Positions 13,901 to 26,499 of a stretch of 64,000 bases of DNA are shown piece by piece. Below the pieces are notes generated by a model that was not told the origin of the DNA, made no database searches, and saw only the letters and a program-made list of their open reading frames with translations. The DNA comes from Dimorphilus gyrociliatus (taxonomy: Eukaryota; Annelida; Polychaeta; Dinophilidae): assembly GCA_904063045.1 (NCBI GenBank), contig CAJFCJ010000001.1, positions 317,501-381,500 of the forward strand. Direction: 5' to 3'. Both the position numbers and the translations under genes were made by a program. How positions within the stretch are numbered: position 1 is the first letter of the stretch; the number at the start of each line of letters is the position of its first letter.

Positions 13901-16076
13901 TTACAGAAAAATTATATTCAAGAGTTTTCGGAAAAAGAGAATATTACCTACCCAATCCATCTTCGATATTCGATAAAAATGGTAGACTTAGCGCTCAATG
14001 TCGTTCAGACAGGCAATATTATTTGATCGTACATTATACGTGCAAACTAAGTAAGTATTATTCATATTTTGTCTTATTATATTTTTATTATCAAAAATCG
14101 AAAGACTAATAGAGATTAGACGGCAACTAATCGAATATAAGAATAATAGTGGCGTACGACGTTAGCCGTTTTATCCATATAATTCAATTAATTACTTAGC
14201 CCTTATCTCTTTACCAAGTCGGCCCGAATCCGGGATGCAGTCGATCTGCACGAAGACCGACCGTATCTAAGGAGGAAAGAGAGATCTACTCAGCAATCGT
14301 TGAAGATTGTGACAATAACCCTAGCTGGACTCTGCAATCGAATTCTGGCTATGTTATCAATTTCGAATTGCTTCACTACAACAATAACTACAGTCTAATG
14401 TTTGTCCCTTCTGGAGACGATCACTGCAAAATTAAACTTGGCCGAATTAAGTCAGGCAACGACGCCATGAGTATTTGTTTATATCCTAGAAATCTACGGG
14501 GCACGTCAAACGCAATAGAATGGAGTACAACAAACAGTATAGCAAAAGTTGAATTCTTTACGCAAGTGATACGACAGCAGGGCGCTAATTTTAAATTAAT
14601 CTATAAAGGTATGCGGCGTTTTTCCTTTAATCTTCCCTTAGCATAAAATCCTATCGTCGTTTTTTTTACAGAGCACGGCTGCGCTCAACCGCAATTTTCA
14701 ACCGATTCATCCATTTTATTACATAGAAAAAACGCCTATACTTTCGAAGTAACGTGCAAAATGTATGAAGCGTCTACATTCGAAATGCGTTGTGAAGGAG
14801 GAAGGTGGTCACCCGAAATAAACGCTCAACGGCAATGTAAGATTTTCCCTTTGTTTAACGTTATTATCTTAAATAGTTTGGGTAAAAAGAATGGAAATAG
14901 AACCGTTGAGAGAAATAATAGCTTGTTAATAACGCAGGCGTGGTTATGCAAATTAGACCGCAGGCATATATTGTAAATAGGTGAAGGCAGAAAGCTGTTT
15001 AGAAGCCGTAACTTACGTCAATGTTGACAATTTTATTCGACGCCCGCTTTCGAGTCTAATTAGGTAGGATACTCTGGAAGGAGGGAGGTTTTAGGTCGTA
15101 AACGCCTACGACGTTAGTCGATTTATCGACTCGGATTCGTTCTATTGTGGATTTCCATAAACAAAGAAACGAACGAACGGATTGGAAAAAGCGTTCTTCC
15201 TGTTCTTTATAAAGCGTTGAAAGTCGAAATACATACTTCTCCCTTTAGTCTATTTTATACTAGGTTAACATTTATGTAGTGAAATATAATTTTTCTACAT
15301 GTAATAATGACATCGCTAGCTTCGTCTTAAATTGCATATAAAGCGATAACTTAACATGAAAAAAAAGTACGATTTCTCTCTTACTTTTAATTTGTGCTTT
15401 TCTAATTATACGTATATCTTTTTTAATTAATAGTTACTCGTATAGTTTTATGATCACGTGATTTTCTTGTTTAACCAGTAAGAGAGTCAACTGCAGGCTA
15501 AAAGCTATAGCCCCAATGGAGTCAATGGCGACGTGTTTTTTTTCATCAATTCTGTGTCAATTTTCCAAAGATTTTCCCAGTGAAATAACGCGAAAATTTA
15601 AAAAAAAATGAGGGAGGAGATACAGAGAAGAATGCATGCTTTGCTGTGTGTTTTTTTTTTAATATATATGCAATACATAATTAACGAATAGGTTGAGTTT
15701 TGCAGTAGAGGAAAAAAATCAAAAATCATTAGCGTCTTTATATCTGAGTGGTCATTGCAGCGTAGTGGGTTTCAGAAGATATATCTATAAATGACGTAGC
15801 GTCTAAAAATATATATTTATAAGGATACGCTCTGCAATTTATATATACAGAATAGAATATATCCTAATATACAGTATATATATATAAGCTGTTGTGGAAT
15901 ATGAAAGTACATTTCTTTACACATAGTGCATGTATACATTGTCCACGGAATACTGCTTCCTTTGATAGTGTATTTAATTTATGTTCGCCCAATTATATAA
16001 TGTTCTTTTGTGCTTATCAAAAATATATGGATTTACTTACAAGTTGTTTATGTGTAGACTCCAAATCTATATACAA

Positions 16077-16130
<54 letters not shown>

Positions 16131-17542
16131 TTATATATGTGCCACATATTTATATATATTTATTTATATGCGACAATTCCCCAAGGCTGTGTGGTACGAG
16201 CGGAATGTCAGCCTTGGAGTGTATACTGATAAATAAGTGAGACGGCTGCAAAGCATGTCGAATGTTAATCATATAATGTATAAGATGTTTTTTTTTTCAG
16301 GCGGCGTCGAAGCGTCTTCCGATGAAAAGCTCCCGATAGGTAAGAAAACACAAAATTATTATTTATTTAAATTTCAAAGGCGAACTAGGATTACATGTGA
16401 CCAACTATTTTTCTTTGACGTCCTTATTTTACTGCTTTAAGGAGCTATGCAAAAAAAAAAAAATTAAACAGTTCGTATAGTCCAGCCAGATTAGCCGTCT
16501 ATTCGTACGCCGCCTAGCGTTCTTCGTGACAAGAATAACTTCTGCAAACCCAAAATGATTTTTGCCAGCTTCTTCCCAATCCTGTCTACTATCTTCTTCC
16601 ACCCGGTGCCGCCCACCCGCCGTTCGTTTCCTCCCCTTTCCCCTCCCTACCCGACCTCATTTTTTCTAAATAAATCTTTTTTCATCAGTGACCTTCTAAA
16701 TAATCCTTTTACAATCTTGTTCACTGTTTTTGTACGTTTTGTGTGAGGGCGTCATATTTTTTTTTCTTGACGCCTTTGCCGCAAGCATGTTATTTAGTCA
16801 TTTACGACCATTTGCATGACTCGTAGCGTGCGACTAGACCGGAGCCTTTGTCGGCGAACGTATTAGCTCGTTAGTATTCGCCTAACCGTCCGTTTTACGC
16901 TAATTTAAACGCCTATAGGCCTCATACGACTAGTCGATCAATCGCTATTGTTCCGCAGGCGTTTGGGTGGCCGTCATAATCGGGATGGCGTTGGTGGTGA
17001 GTGCAATTATACTAGTAATTGGCTTTGTTTTCTTGAAGAGGTATAAGGCCCTCGTTGGACACGAGTCAAGTAGGTCAATTAACCGACTTGTACCTTTCAG
17101 GCAAAGACGCCTTAAGGAGTTGGAGCGAAGAAAGCAGGAAGACTACAGCAGAGCTGTCTATTCCTGGCCAAATTCAGGGTCCGTAAAAGGAAATGTTACA
17201 GCATCAACAAGGCCTGATTTAGTGTTTGATGCCGAAGCAGACTCTCTTCTCCATCCAGCTGATCATGGTATTGGTAATGAGAGAGAAACTGACGAAATTT
17301 ACCGGAGGATAGCGCTAGACCCGGGGGTCTTGCTTGTAACATCCGATGGCTCCGATTTACCGGAGGTGCTTAGAATGCAGCCACTTCGTAGTGTTAGGAA
17401 ATTATCGAAGAAGGACACAAGGGCCTACATTTACGAAGACGAGTTTGAGAACGTCGCCAATTCGATGATGGACGCCAAGAACGATGTAGGCGTCGTTTAC
17501 GCTAAATTGCCTTCGAATGACAGTATTCCGGCTGCAATATAA
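11000..17542 (+). CDS. SUEL-lectin / CUB-like / CCP single-pass membrane protein
   Basis: About 509 residues from six exons: 11000-11051, 13751-14050, 14219-14608, 14672-14836, 16301-16339 and 16959-17542; every internal junction is phase 1, typical of extracellular modules. Order: signal peptide (1-17), galactose-binding SUEL lectin domain (about 18-117, with ICKGE, ATYGR and a final VHYTC), CUB-like domain (about 118-247), CCP/sushi domain (about 249-303, last cysteine split over an intron), short linker, TM helix (317-341), 168-residue cytoplasmic tail. SUEL domains occur in latrophilins and EVA-1. I know no named family with this exact combination. It is probably a cell-surface adhesion or receptor protein, and its location next to the LEV-10-like gene is suggestive. 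AATAAA at 17688-17693. The first intron is 2.7 kb. Confidence 0.78.
11052..13750 (+). other. Large first intron of the SUEL/CUB/CCP gene
   Basis: A 2.7 kb intron (GTGAGC donor, TTTAATACAG acceptor). It holds AT-rich sequence, a TA-rich block at about 12866-13085 and no ORF with coding character. It may contain regulatory elements, but none could be recognised. Confidence 0.6.
12866..13085. repeat. TA/ATAC-rich low-complexity block
   Basis: Long imperfect run of TATA, ATAC and TTTATATA within an intron. Confidence 0.75.
16078..16125. repeat. Pure (TA)n microsatellite
   Basis: About 24 uninterrupted TA units inside intron 4 of the SUEL/CUB/CCP gene. It produces spurious Tyr-Ile ORFs in two frames. 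Confidence 0.9.
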
Positions 17543-18588
17543 GACCCTCCTTCCCCTCAAACCCTTATTTTTTCATTTTTTTTCCTTTTTTTAACAATCA
17601 AATCTCTGGATTATATTAGAGGCAACATCCGTTTACGGATAGTTTAAAATTTTTCTCTTATATCCATCTGTCTCTTTTTTTATACGTAATAAACAAGTCG
17701 GGCGTTCGTCCTATAATAACTGGGGAAAACGCACGTTTCAACCCTGGAAGGGAAACGAGGCAGCATAAGACTGCGTGGAAAGAATTTAGAAAACTAATGA
17801 TTATATATTACAGTATATATGAGTACTGTAAAAATTAATATACATTACATGCATCTTGTATACACGGAATACATGAATATATATAATATTCTCATACAGT
17901 ATATAATTTAACGGAAATCTCGTATGTATATCTAGGATATATCACAAAGTGCACATTAAGTCTAGTATCTATCATATAGTTTACAATATGAAATTTAAAA
18001 ACTAGAAGGAAAGAGCGAAGAGTCTAGAGATTCTATAAATGTGATAAAGATCGACGTACCCCGAATATCTTAGGATTTTACAAATCTCTTTGATATTAGC
18101 CTTTGTAGTCATATATATCACTTTCTTTTTCAATGTATTATACTTGGAGACAATTTAACGCTTGCAGTAGTGCAAATTAGGTGTGTATGTTCGTTGATGT
18201 ACACATTACAATAGTCAGTTATGGCCTATAACTCTGTATATACCTAAGTATTTTATGAGCGTTCTTTATTTAATTAAACGAATCAACTGTTTACGATACA
18301 ATTTTTATTTAAATACTGCTGTGTATACATTAAACACTTATACTGTTTACATGGCATTTAAGTTATATATCAATGGTATACATAATTTTATATATTAACT
18401 TACGGGTGTCATTGATTCATATATATATATATATATATATCCGGATGTTTAACTTATTAAATTTGGATCAATATATATATATATGAGTATATATTAAATA
18501 TATATATATATAGTATATATAATAATATATATACTATATACTGTATATATATATCAATAAGTATCGAAAAAATATTGTATATAAGTTA
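17543..18588. other. Convergent 3' UTRs
   Basis: Tail-to-tail gap. The plus-strand poly(A) signal for the SUEL gene is at 17688-17693. Reverse-strand AATAAA signals for PHLPP appear as TTTATT at 18265-18270 and 18304-18309. TA-rich tracts occupy about 18420-18560. No gene seen. Confidence 0.6.
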
Positions 18589-21500
18589 TTATAATTGTGC
18601 AATATCGAACATCTGCAATGCGGGTCTCGTAACTCTGACCGATGCTGGCTGGGCGTCGTCTTCCCGACTGTGTTGACGACTGACCCGGATACTGACCGGT
18701 TTAGGATCGTCATTCAAATCCTCATCGCCCTCGAAGGCACTATACGCTGGGTTAGCACCTTGGCTGGGAGCCGCTGACGTCCATGCCGGGGGAGTTATCG
18801 TTCTGCTTGAGGAAGTTGATTGCTTAAACCAGTTTGATTCTCCATTCAGCCAGACTCCCCCACTAGACACCAAAGAAGATGTGTTTAATTGCATTGCAGA
18901 ATGTTCTAGTTCTTTACTTTTGACATCGTTTTGAAGGCGCTTCCGTAGAACATCCTCCCAACCTTCAGCCACATTTTTCTTTCGAAAGCGTTGCTTTGGT
19001 AACGGTTTTAGCGTAACTACCTTTTGCGAACTTCCGTTGTCTGTGCTGTACTCACTGATAGCGATACTGCTACTATCATTATCAATTTCTTTTGAAGTTG
19101 AGGCCGATCGAACTCTTAATCCCTTTGAACTCTGAAGCGGTTTTTTCTGCTCAGGTATGGATGACGGACCTGGGATAATCCTTGCAGGAGGGAAAGGTAA
19201 TTCAATATAAGCCGGTGAACTTTTTGTTTGTTTATTTTTCCTCTCTTCCAGTTCTTTGGCAGCGTCTAAATCATCAATACTCATACTTTGATTTCTTTTC
19301 AGTCGTGCAAGGGAAGGACCCCTATCTGTGTTCAATCTAATCACCATAACGCCAATATTCTCGCGGCAACCGTAGCTTTGAGCCAGATCTTGCAATTGTT
19401 TAGCTGCAGCAACAGGACTACCAATATCGTAAATCTTTTCTACAGCTTCGTCATAGCTTACGAATCTCCATAGCCCTTTATTACCGATAATTACAAATTC
19501 ATCATCTGGCCGAAGTGCTATTCTTGTTACGTGCGGATCAGGAATAACATGAGGGTAGAGATAGCTGACTCCCAATTGTCTGGTACACTTTGTGGTGCCG
19601 TTAATTTTCCCCTCTTCCGTAACGATAGCACTTGTTTCGTAAATTCTTTGCCTCTCCTCACTATCGGAAATCGAGTGTAATTTAGTAATTAATTGAGCGT
19701 CTCCTCGTCTACACAATACTGCTTCAACATCGCCGACGTTTGCTAGTTGGAGAGTATATTGGTTTATCATACCAGAGTATGTTCTTCGAATATACATAAG
19801 GGCCACTGACGCACCGATCTTTTGACCAATGGAAGCCAATTTCGCATGAGCTCTTATGAAAGTGTACTTGAGAAATTTGCTTCTGTTACCACTTCTCTTT
19901 ACTTCCTCATCAAGTATTTCAGGTAACAAGGTAAGGAGTCTCTTTGCTACCTGATCATTCCTACCGCCATCTATTAAACCAACAACAGCAGAATCTTTTC
20001 CACCAAAAGATAACTCCCTAACTAAACTTATGCACAATTTATTACGCCAACCGGGACTAATTGAAAATCCAACTTTCCAAGGTAAAGTTGGATCATGATC
20101 CGCTGGGTCATCCAAAGGATCGGGGAAATTTCGACCAGTTAATCCTGGTAAACCCCTATTTTGACCTGTTAAATCCACTAGGCAAACCCTTTTTTTATGT
20201 CGAATATTCTTGAATGCCTTAGGGTCAACCTTTAACTGTGCGTTTAGGCTCATGTCTAACAAACTAATTTGAGATGCCATCAAACTTGTTACGTTAACAT
20301 TTAACAGTCGATTGTGTCCTACATCCAGAACACGTAGGTTAGATGCCTTTTTTAGATCTGGTAGAGAATTTAGAGCATTTGAATGGGCCCTTAACACGAC
20401 TAACTTTTGAAGATTTCCCAAGCACGAAGGAAGAAATCTTAATTGATTACCAGACACGTTAATTTCTTGCAAGAACTGCAAATTGGCTATTTCTTCGGGT
20501 AATTTTGTCAAATCATTATAAGCCAGGTGCAATACCTAGAAAAATGCATTTAAGGCTATAGTTAATTAATTATTGGTTAGCGAAGGGAAGGAGGTCACCT
20601 TGAGACGATGAAAGCCACAGATGGTCGAACAAGCCCGATCATTTAACAAATTTCCAGTTAAGTACAACTCTTGAACTTTGTTTAGGTCGTACGTCTCATT
20701 CAAGTTTGGAAGGAAATTGAGTCGATTTGAGGACAAATTCAAAATCTTTAATTTGTTAGCACATTGAAAGAAATAGCATGGTAGTTGTTTTATTCCGTTC
20801 GCCTGTAGATAGACTTCTTCGATGAGGAACGAACGGCCTTCTTCTACCTCCGGCAAATCAGTAAGCCTGTTATGGTCCGCTCTCAGTATGCGTAATTTTT
20901 TTGCGCCAGAAAAAATCCTGAGCGGAAGATTCGATAGATTATTATTGTTGACGTAGAATCTTTCTAAGAAGAAGCATTCGGACAAGTAATCCGGTAGGGC
21001 GCGTAATTGATTTTGAGATACATCAAGAGTATGTAACAGTTCCGGTTTGGGTGAAATGGCAAACTGTTCTAAACCTGTGGAAGTAAAGGGAAAAAAGATT
21101 ATTATTCTCTCCCTTTTGTTGAAGATTTTTCAAGAAAAGACTAGGAGGAAGATGATATTTGAAGAATAAAGAAAAATAAAAAAAAGAAAAAAATAGTTTA
21201 CTATTGTTCGAAGCAAATACTTCTTTGAGGCAATTGCCACACAACTGCAAATTACTCATTCGATTCCTTTCGCAATGCAGAGATTGTAAACCCTTTACGC
21301 ATCGTAAATCGAGATCAGTCACATAATTATCTCTTATATCCAAATGAGTTAGTTGTTCTAGAACATGAAACTTAAATGTTTCGGATGCGTGCAACTGCAA
21401 TCTATTCAGTCTTAAGTCAATAACTTTGGCAAATTTCAACTTTGATAGTATTAATTCATTTGATAACTTGGAAATTTGGTTGCCAGACATAATTACCTTC

Positions 21501-22909
21501 TCTACGTCAGAGATTCTTATATCAGTTAAAGCTGCGACGGCAGGTGGTAGTTGATTAAATTTGTTGAACGCCAGAACGAGTATAAAAAGTCTATTCATAG
21601 TTGTCAAGTTGTCTGGTAGATGGCGCAAGAGATTGTTATGTAAATGTAAAGCTTGTAAATTGCGCAATCTGTTAGTTTCTTCCGGGATTTTCTCAATCTT
21701 ATTTGAAGATAAATTTAATTCCACCAAGGTTATTATCTCACACAAGCTTAAAGGGAAGTATGTTAACCGATTATCAGCTAAATTGAGACTTCTTAATCTG
21801 GTAAACTTGGCTAGATCATCAATATAACCTATTTGGGGTAGGGTTAAATTTGTTTCAGATTCCATCTCGGCGATAGCCTTTTCCGATAGTAGGTTCTTTC
21901 TTAAGTTTAAAATAACTAAATGTTCGTTATTAAAAATTGTATGAGGTAAAACTTCTAAGTTACAATTGGACAGATCGGCTTTCGTCGGTAATTTGATAGT
22001 AGCTTTTTTCAATTTTCTTAACCATTTTAAATATTCGGAAGTTAGGGAAAATGAAAGATAATATGTTCTATCACCTCCAATACAAGAGCTTACTTTTAGG
22101 ACATTCTCTCTTCCCTTAGTATTTACTTCCTCTACTTTGCCCTTTACGAGTTCAATTACAGTGGCTGATTCCTGATTTGGCGATGATGATTTATAAACAG
22201 TCATTCTTGTTCCGCATAACGTGCATAATCTTTTCTGCCAAGACGAAAAACGACCTTTCCTTATTTCTGCAAGTGATTTTAACTTATCGGAAGTATATGT
22301 TCCATCAACGTATGGCTTATTAGTTGAAAATCGAATTAAATATTGTAGATCTTCGGAGGTTCCTTCTTCCTGTATTCTCTCTCCGTCAGAGTATCCTATA
22401 TTCATAAGATATTCATTCTGAATGCACAATGGATTTTCATCGCTAAGCAGTCGTCGAGTAACATCTCCATGACACTGTACGAAAAGGGAATTTGGGGATA
22501 CTCCAAGTGTGGCCGCCACTTTTGGAACGGATGTACTCAGAGCACATGGCACTATGACTGACGTCGAAGAGGTGGAGTAAACTCTTATAAAGCCATGAGA
22601 CGAATCTGAACTAAGCCATTCTTTGATTCGTACGTTAGGCTGCCGAAGTGCCACATTAGACCGACCAACTTCAGCCAATTCAATTAAAGATGGTGTCAAA
22701 TCCCATGTTTCTTCATCATCGTTTCCTCCAAGATTGTCATACCCATCTACACCATCAAAAACACGATTAGAACCTTTTCGACTTGGATTTGTCAACCACC
22801 AAGCCTGAGTCTTATTTCTGTAACTTAGCTTAGGTTCCCTAGTCAGGGTGGCTGCTCCGTTTAAATCGGCCGAAAAATGAGATAGAATGCCGCTGCTGCA
22901 TGTCGACAT
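18589..22909 (-). CDS. PHLPP: PH domain leucine-rich repeat protein phosphatase
   Basis: Three minus-strand exons, 22909-21202, 21074-20599 and 20535-18589, give about 1376 residues with consistent phases. Order: Ras-association-like segment (about 98-200), PH domain (about 205-305), a long leucine-rich-repeat array (about 310-850), a PP2C-type phosphatase domain (about 875-1132) and a low-complexity Ser-rich tail. This is the full PHLPP layout. PHLPP phosphatases act on the hydrophobic motif of Akt and PKC (family knowledge). In the PP2C domain, GLIDGGRND supplies the acidic metal-site residue. The second site reads NKGLW instead of the usual DG, a departure also typical of PHLPP. ATG 22909 opens a continuous ORF. 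The start region faces the achaete-scute gene across 736 bp, a possible shared promoter. Confidence 0.93.
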
Positions 22910-23645
22910 ATCTTATATTGAAAAAAAATCCTTGACAGAAAGTGCACGATCTCAACGCAAATCCTTTATATTTATAAAAATTAAGACAAAAAATCTCGAT
23001 ATTCCGTTATAACTACATTTAGAAAATAAGATATCCTTATATTCATTTATACTGCATATATAAATATATATATAATATAGGCGTGTTGTCCTGATCAAAT
23101 TTGATCAATAATGCGAATCATATTGTTGCATTGAATTCTCTACCCCGACTTTATCGCCATCTGGTAAGGTCTTTTGTAATAAATATATTTTTAAAGAAGA
23201 TATTGTTAGTTTATGAGTTTCTTTCTCAAGGGATTGAATAGATTGATATTGTTTATTTTAATATGACTAAATGTTCACGCCCGCTACTGTTATGTAATCT
23301 CTCGTTAAGGAGTGAAATTACGTAATTGTTTAAAGAAGAAAACAGATGAGTTAACAGCCAACGGGTAATAAAGACGCCGTAGGTGGGGAAAAGAAAGAAA
23401 GAAAGGAAGTAAGAAATGCTGGCAAATAAGATAAAAAGTTAGGAGGAGGGCGGAGCTATAAAAAACGCGAAGGAGATTTCAACGTCGATAATTGGTTGAC
23501 GGCGTTTTAGACGAAACGCGTGTAAATCGCGTGGCGTCCACAATGCATTAAAAGAACATATTTTCCAGCATATTGACGCAGTTGGGATTGCTTATCTGTC
23601 TCCGGATCAATTCATTTTTCTTCATCTATTCAGTTTCTCTCTTTT
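22910..23645. promoter_or_regulatory. Divergent promoter region of PHLPP and achaete-scute genes
   Basis: A 736-bp head-to-head spacer. It holds a TATA box TATAAAA at 23457-23463 oriented for the bHLH gene (about 185 bp upstream of its ATG) and a CTCF-core-like CGCCATCTG at 23155-23163. AT-rich DNA lies nearest PHLPP. Confidence 0.55.
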
Positions 23646-24056
23646 ATGGAGGGTATTCAGGAGCCAACTCAATGCAGATATTCTTGCCCGTATGGAGTAG
23701 ACGATTGGGCAACAAATTGGACATCATCATTCCGACCAGTTTTTTTTGAACACACCCGCATAGTAGCCTCCGCCAGAAGAAACGAACGCGAAAGAAATCG
23801 TGTAAAACACATCAATTCATCGTTTGCTGTCCTTAGGCAAAAACTACCATCCTCCAGCGGAAAAAAGAGGAAATTGAGCAAGGTCGACACTCTTAGAGGA
23901 GCAATTGATTATATTCGACATTTACAAAAATTATTAAAAAAGACCGGCGGCGGGCACGTGGAAGATGAAGACGAGACAGAAGATGATGAAGATATGATTG
24001 ACGACAAAGTATCAGACGAACAAAATAGATCTAACAGTCCAAAAAATGAGCGATGA
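23646..24056 (+). CDS. Achaete-scute family proneural bHLH factor
   Basis: Intronless ORF of 136 residues. Residues 44-98 form a bHLH: basic region [11 protein letters not shown], helix 1, a loop with [14 protein letters not shown], and helix 2 [12 protein letters not shown]. These are the hallmarks of the achaete-scute/ASCL family. Such factors dimerise with E proteins, bind E-boxes and promote neural fate (family knowledge). The C-terminus is a short acidic stretch ([15 protein letters not shown]) and lacks the usual ASCL C-terminal motif ending in a Trp-Phe pair. Single-exon structure is normal for the family. A TATA box lies at 23457; AATAAA at 24208-24213 could end the transcript. Confidence 0.88.
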   Translation: MEGIQEPTQCRYSCPYGVDDWATNWTSSFRPVFFEHTRIVASARRNERERNRVKHINSSFAVLRQKLPSSSGKKRKLSKVDTLRGAIDYIRHLQKLLKKTGGGHVEDEDETEDDEDMIDDKVSDEQNRSNSPKNER

Positions 24057-26499
24057 TGAACTGTCTATGTAAATATATCAATCTGTAGAAATATAAGACA
24101 TAAAAATACATTGTACATATGTTTATGTAAATATATATGTGCATTATGAATATGCATATGGACGTATATATTTATTTATTTTTGTTTATCTTTTGTTTAT
24201 ACAGCAGAATAAAAAAAGAAAACACTTATTATATTTTTATCTTTACTTTCAATGTACATATATAGCATACATTGTTTGTTCGATTAATTTCCATCAGTCG
24301 AAAGCCCCTGCGGCTACATTCGACGTCGCATCGGCAGAAGGCAGTCATTGAAATCCCCGCGGACGCCTGCAATAAGAGGGCGCTACTCATTAATGCCGAC
24401 TAATTGGGCGAGAAAATTCGTCCGAGGACGGCATCGCCCTGCGTGGAGGAAAACAAAGAAGGTCATTATCTGCCTACTTCCGGCCTTGTCACCGCTCACC
24501 TCTGACAGCTTAATGGTAGGTCTTACATTGAAACTTCGACTGGTTTTATTAGGACCACCCTCGTACTTTCCTCCTTCATCGCGTTTCCAAACCCTTCTCT
24601 CCTTGCTACTATTTACTTCTCAATTTTTTTTCTCCATTCAGCTATCCTCAGGGCTTTTTTATGGACTCACGAAAGAATTCCTTTTTCGCACCTTGCACGC
24701 GCTTCGTTGATCAAGCACATTGGATGGCGTGAATTCTAACGCCGTTTAGCGGCGTGTGGCGCTTTTGATGTCCTCTACAGTAACAAGGGACCCTAATATC
24801 TAGTTTACAAATATACCAAAAGAAGAGCAAGGGTTAGGTGAGAGAAAATAGAAAGGACAAAAAACATTCATACAAACTATAATAAATTGAAATAACGTTA
24901 AGAATGTTGTTTCCGACCAATCAATCTTTTCGTTGATATAGGAAACCCCATGCCGTCTTATTACTTTTCTAGGGCATCGGCTCCTCGAAAACGCGTTCGC
25001 CTATGAGGAGGATTACGAAATAATTAGGAGGCGGCAAGTTTTCTTTTTATTGTTTCCAACCTCCTTTCTTATTTGCATTCGCCTTCCACCCCCTACTCCT
25101 ACCTAACTAGCTTCGTCAGCTCGCTCTCTCGGCGGGTTGCCACCTTCTTTGTTACAACCTGTTTCGTGGACTATTAGGGTTCAGGTTGTATACATTACAC
25201 ATTAGATCTTTCTTTTCTTATGTAATTAACACAGGTGTTGATTTCTTCGCCCCCCCTACATTCGCCTCATGTCCATTTCTTTAAACGTATAGGTATAATC
25301 AAAGTGATTTTATCATTAGGGGGTTGGTTAAAGGGAAAAACCACACGCGTCTTCGTGACTGGCTCCAATTTAAATAATAAAAAAAGGGTGAATATAAAAA
25401 GGAAGAAGAATCGTACGCCGTCTTTACCTTTCCCACTATTCTTTTCTCTATTTCCGCCACAAAAAGAGGATGGGGGCGTCGAAAATTTATCGTGCGTTTC
25501 ATTCGTTCCTCACTTCAAAAAGAGTGTGAGGCGTTCAATTTTCACTCTTATTACAATCATCACAGTCAATTAATGACATTCAATAACTCAGACTAATGTT
25601 TTGCCAAATATAAACTCTATACTTTTTATAAAATCCTTCGTATTAACTACTCAGACAAATGTGGGCATCTTTAATGCCTCTTATATATTATTCAAGCCTA
25701 ATTTGAATCGGATTAACCAAACTTAATAAACATAAATAGATTACTTTGTTATTTCGTTGATTTGTAGGAAAGCAGTTGATGCTTGGTAACTTGTATAGTT
25801 TCTCACTGTTTTCCCCCTCTCCCCTCCTACCCCTATTCTAAAAAGGTGATCCATCTCATAATAATGCTCTCATAATGATCATTTGTCCTATTATGTTAAA
25901 ATATGTGCACTTATATCTCTACTTTCCCTCGGGGCGTCATTCTCATTAGCGCTGGTAAGTTACTTGACAAATTTTTGGTGCTTAATTTTAAGCTTAGATA
26001 AATTATACCTAACAGTTAAATATGTTTGATCCGGACTTTCGAAAATTTTATGTTTCTTGGGAATTGTTTATTATTCTATTAATTTTAATAAGCTTAATCG
26101 GAGTTCTCTGCGGAGTATTGAAGATAAGGGAACTTTTATTAACGAAGAATTTCTGGTTAAAGTTTAAGGATTGGCTGTAATTATCTTAAATAAAAAAGAT
26201 AAGAATAGCAGAAAGGGAAAGAAAGAGACGACCCGATCTGATTTTATCGGAAATGGTATAAAAATAAATTTGATAAATTGACTAATCTTCATTCGCCCAT
26301 TCACCCATTTCGATCCAATTAGCTTCTCTATTCAACTTTCCAGATTCATAGAGACATTTTCATCTTGTGGCGGCCACCTTCCCATTTTCCGCTCCGTTCA
26401 TCGCGTCCACCTTCATTCACTAATCTCCGAAGATTGTACAGTGGGCGTCTATTTAAAAGACGGACGACACCACGACGTGCGTCAGTCGTATCCGGGAAG
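24057..26499. other. Intergenic region, no supported gene
   Basis: It begins with the 3' UTR of the achaete-scute gene (AATAAA 24208-24213). The rest contains several non-conserved ORFs (for example 24348-24710) rich in Pro, Ser and Leu that look random. Just before 26500 a TATA-like CTATTTAAAAGA (about 26449) may serve the next gene. Confidence 0.5.

Noticed and set aside
15892-16236. Two overlapping ORFs rich in Tyr-Ile
   Set aside because: They are translations of a pure TA microsatellite inside an intron.
24348-24710. Plus-strand ORF of 120 codons
   Set aside because: No domain, signal peptide or splice partner; composition changes abruptly along its length.
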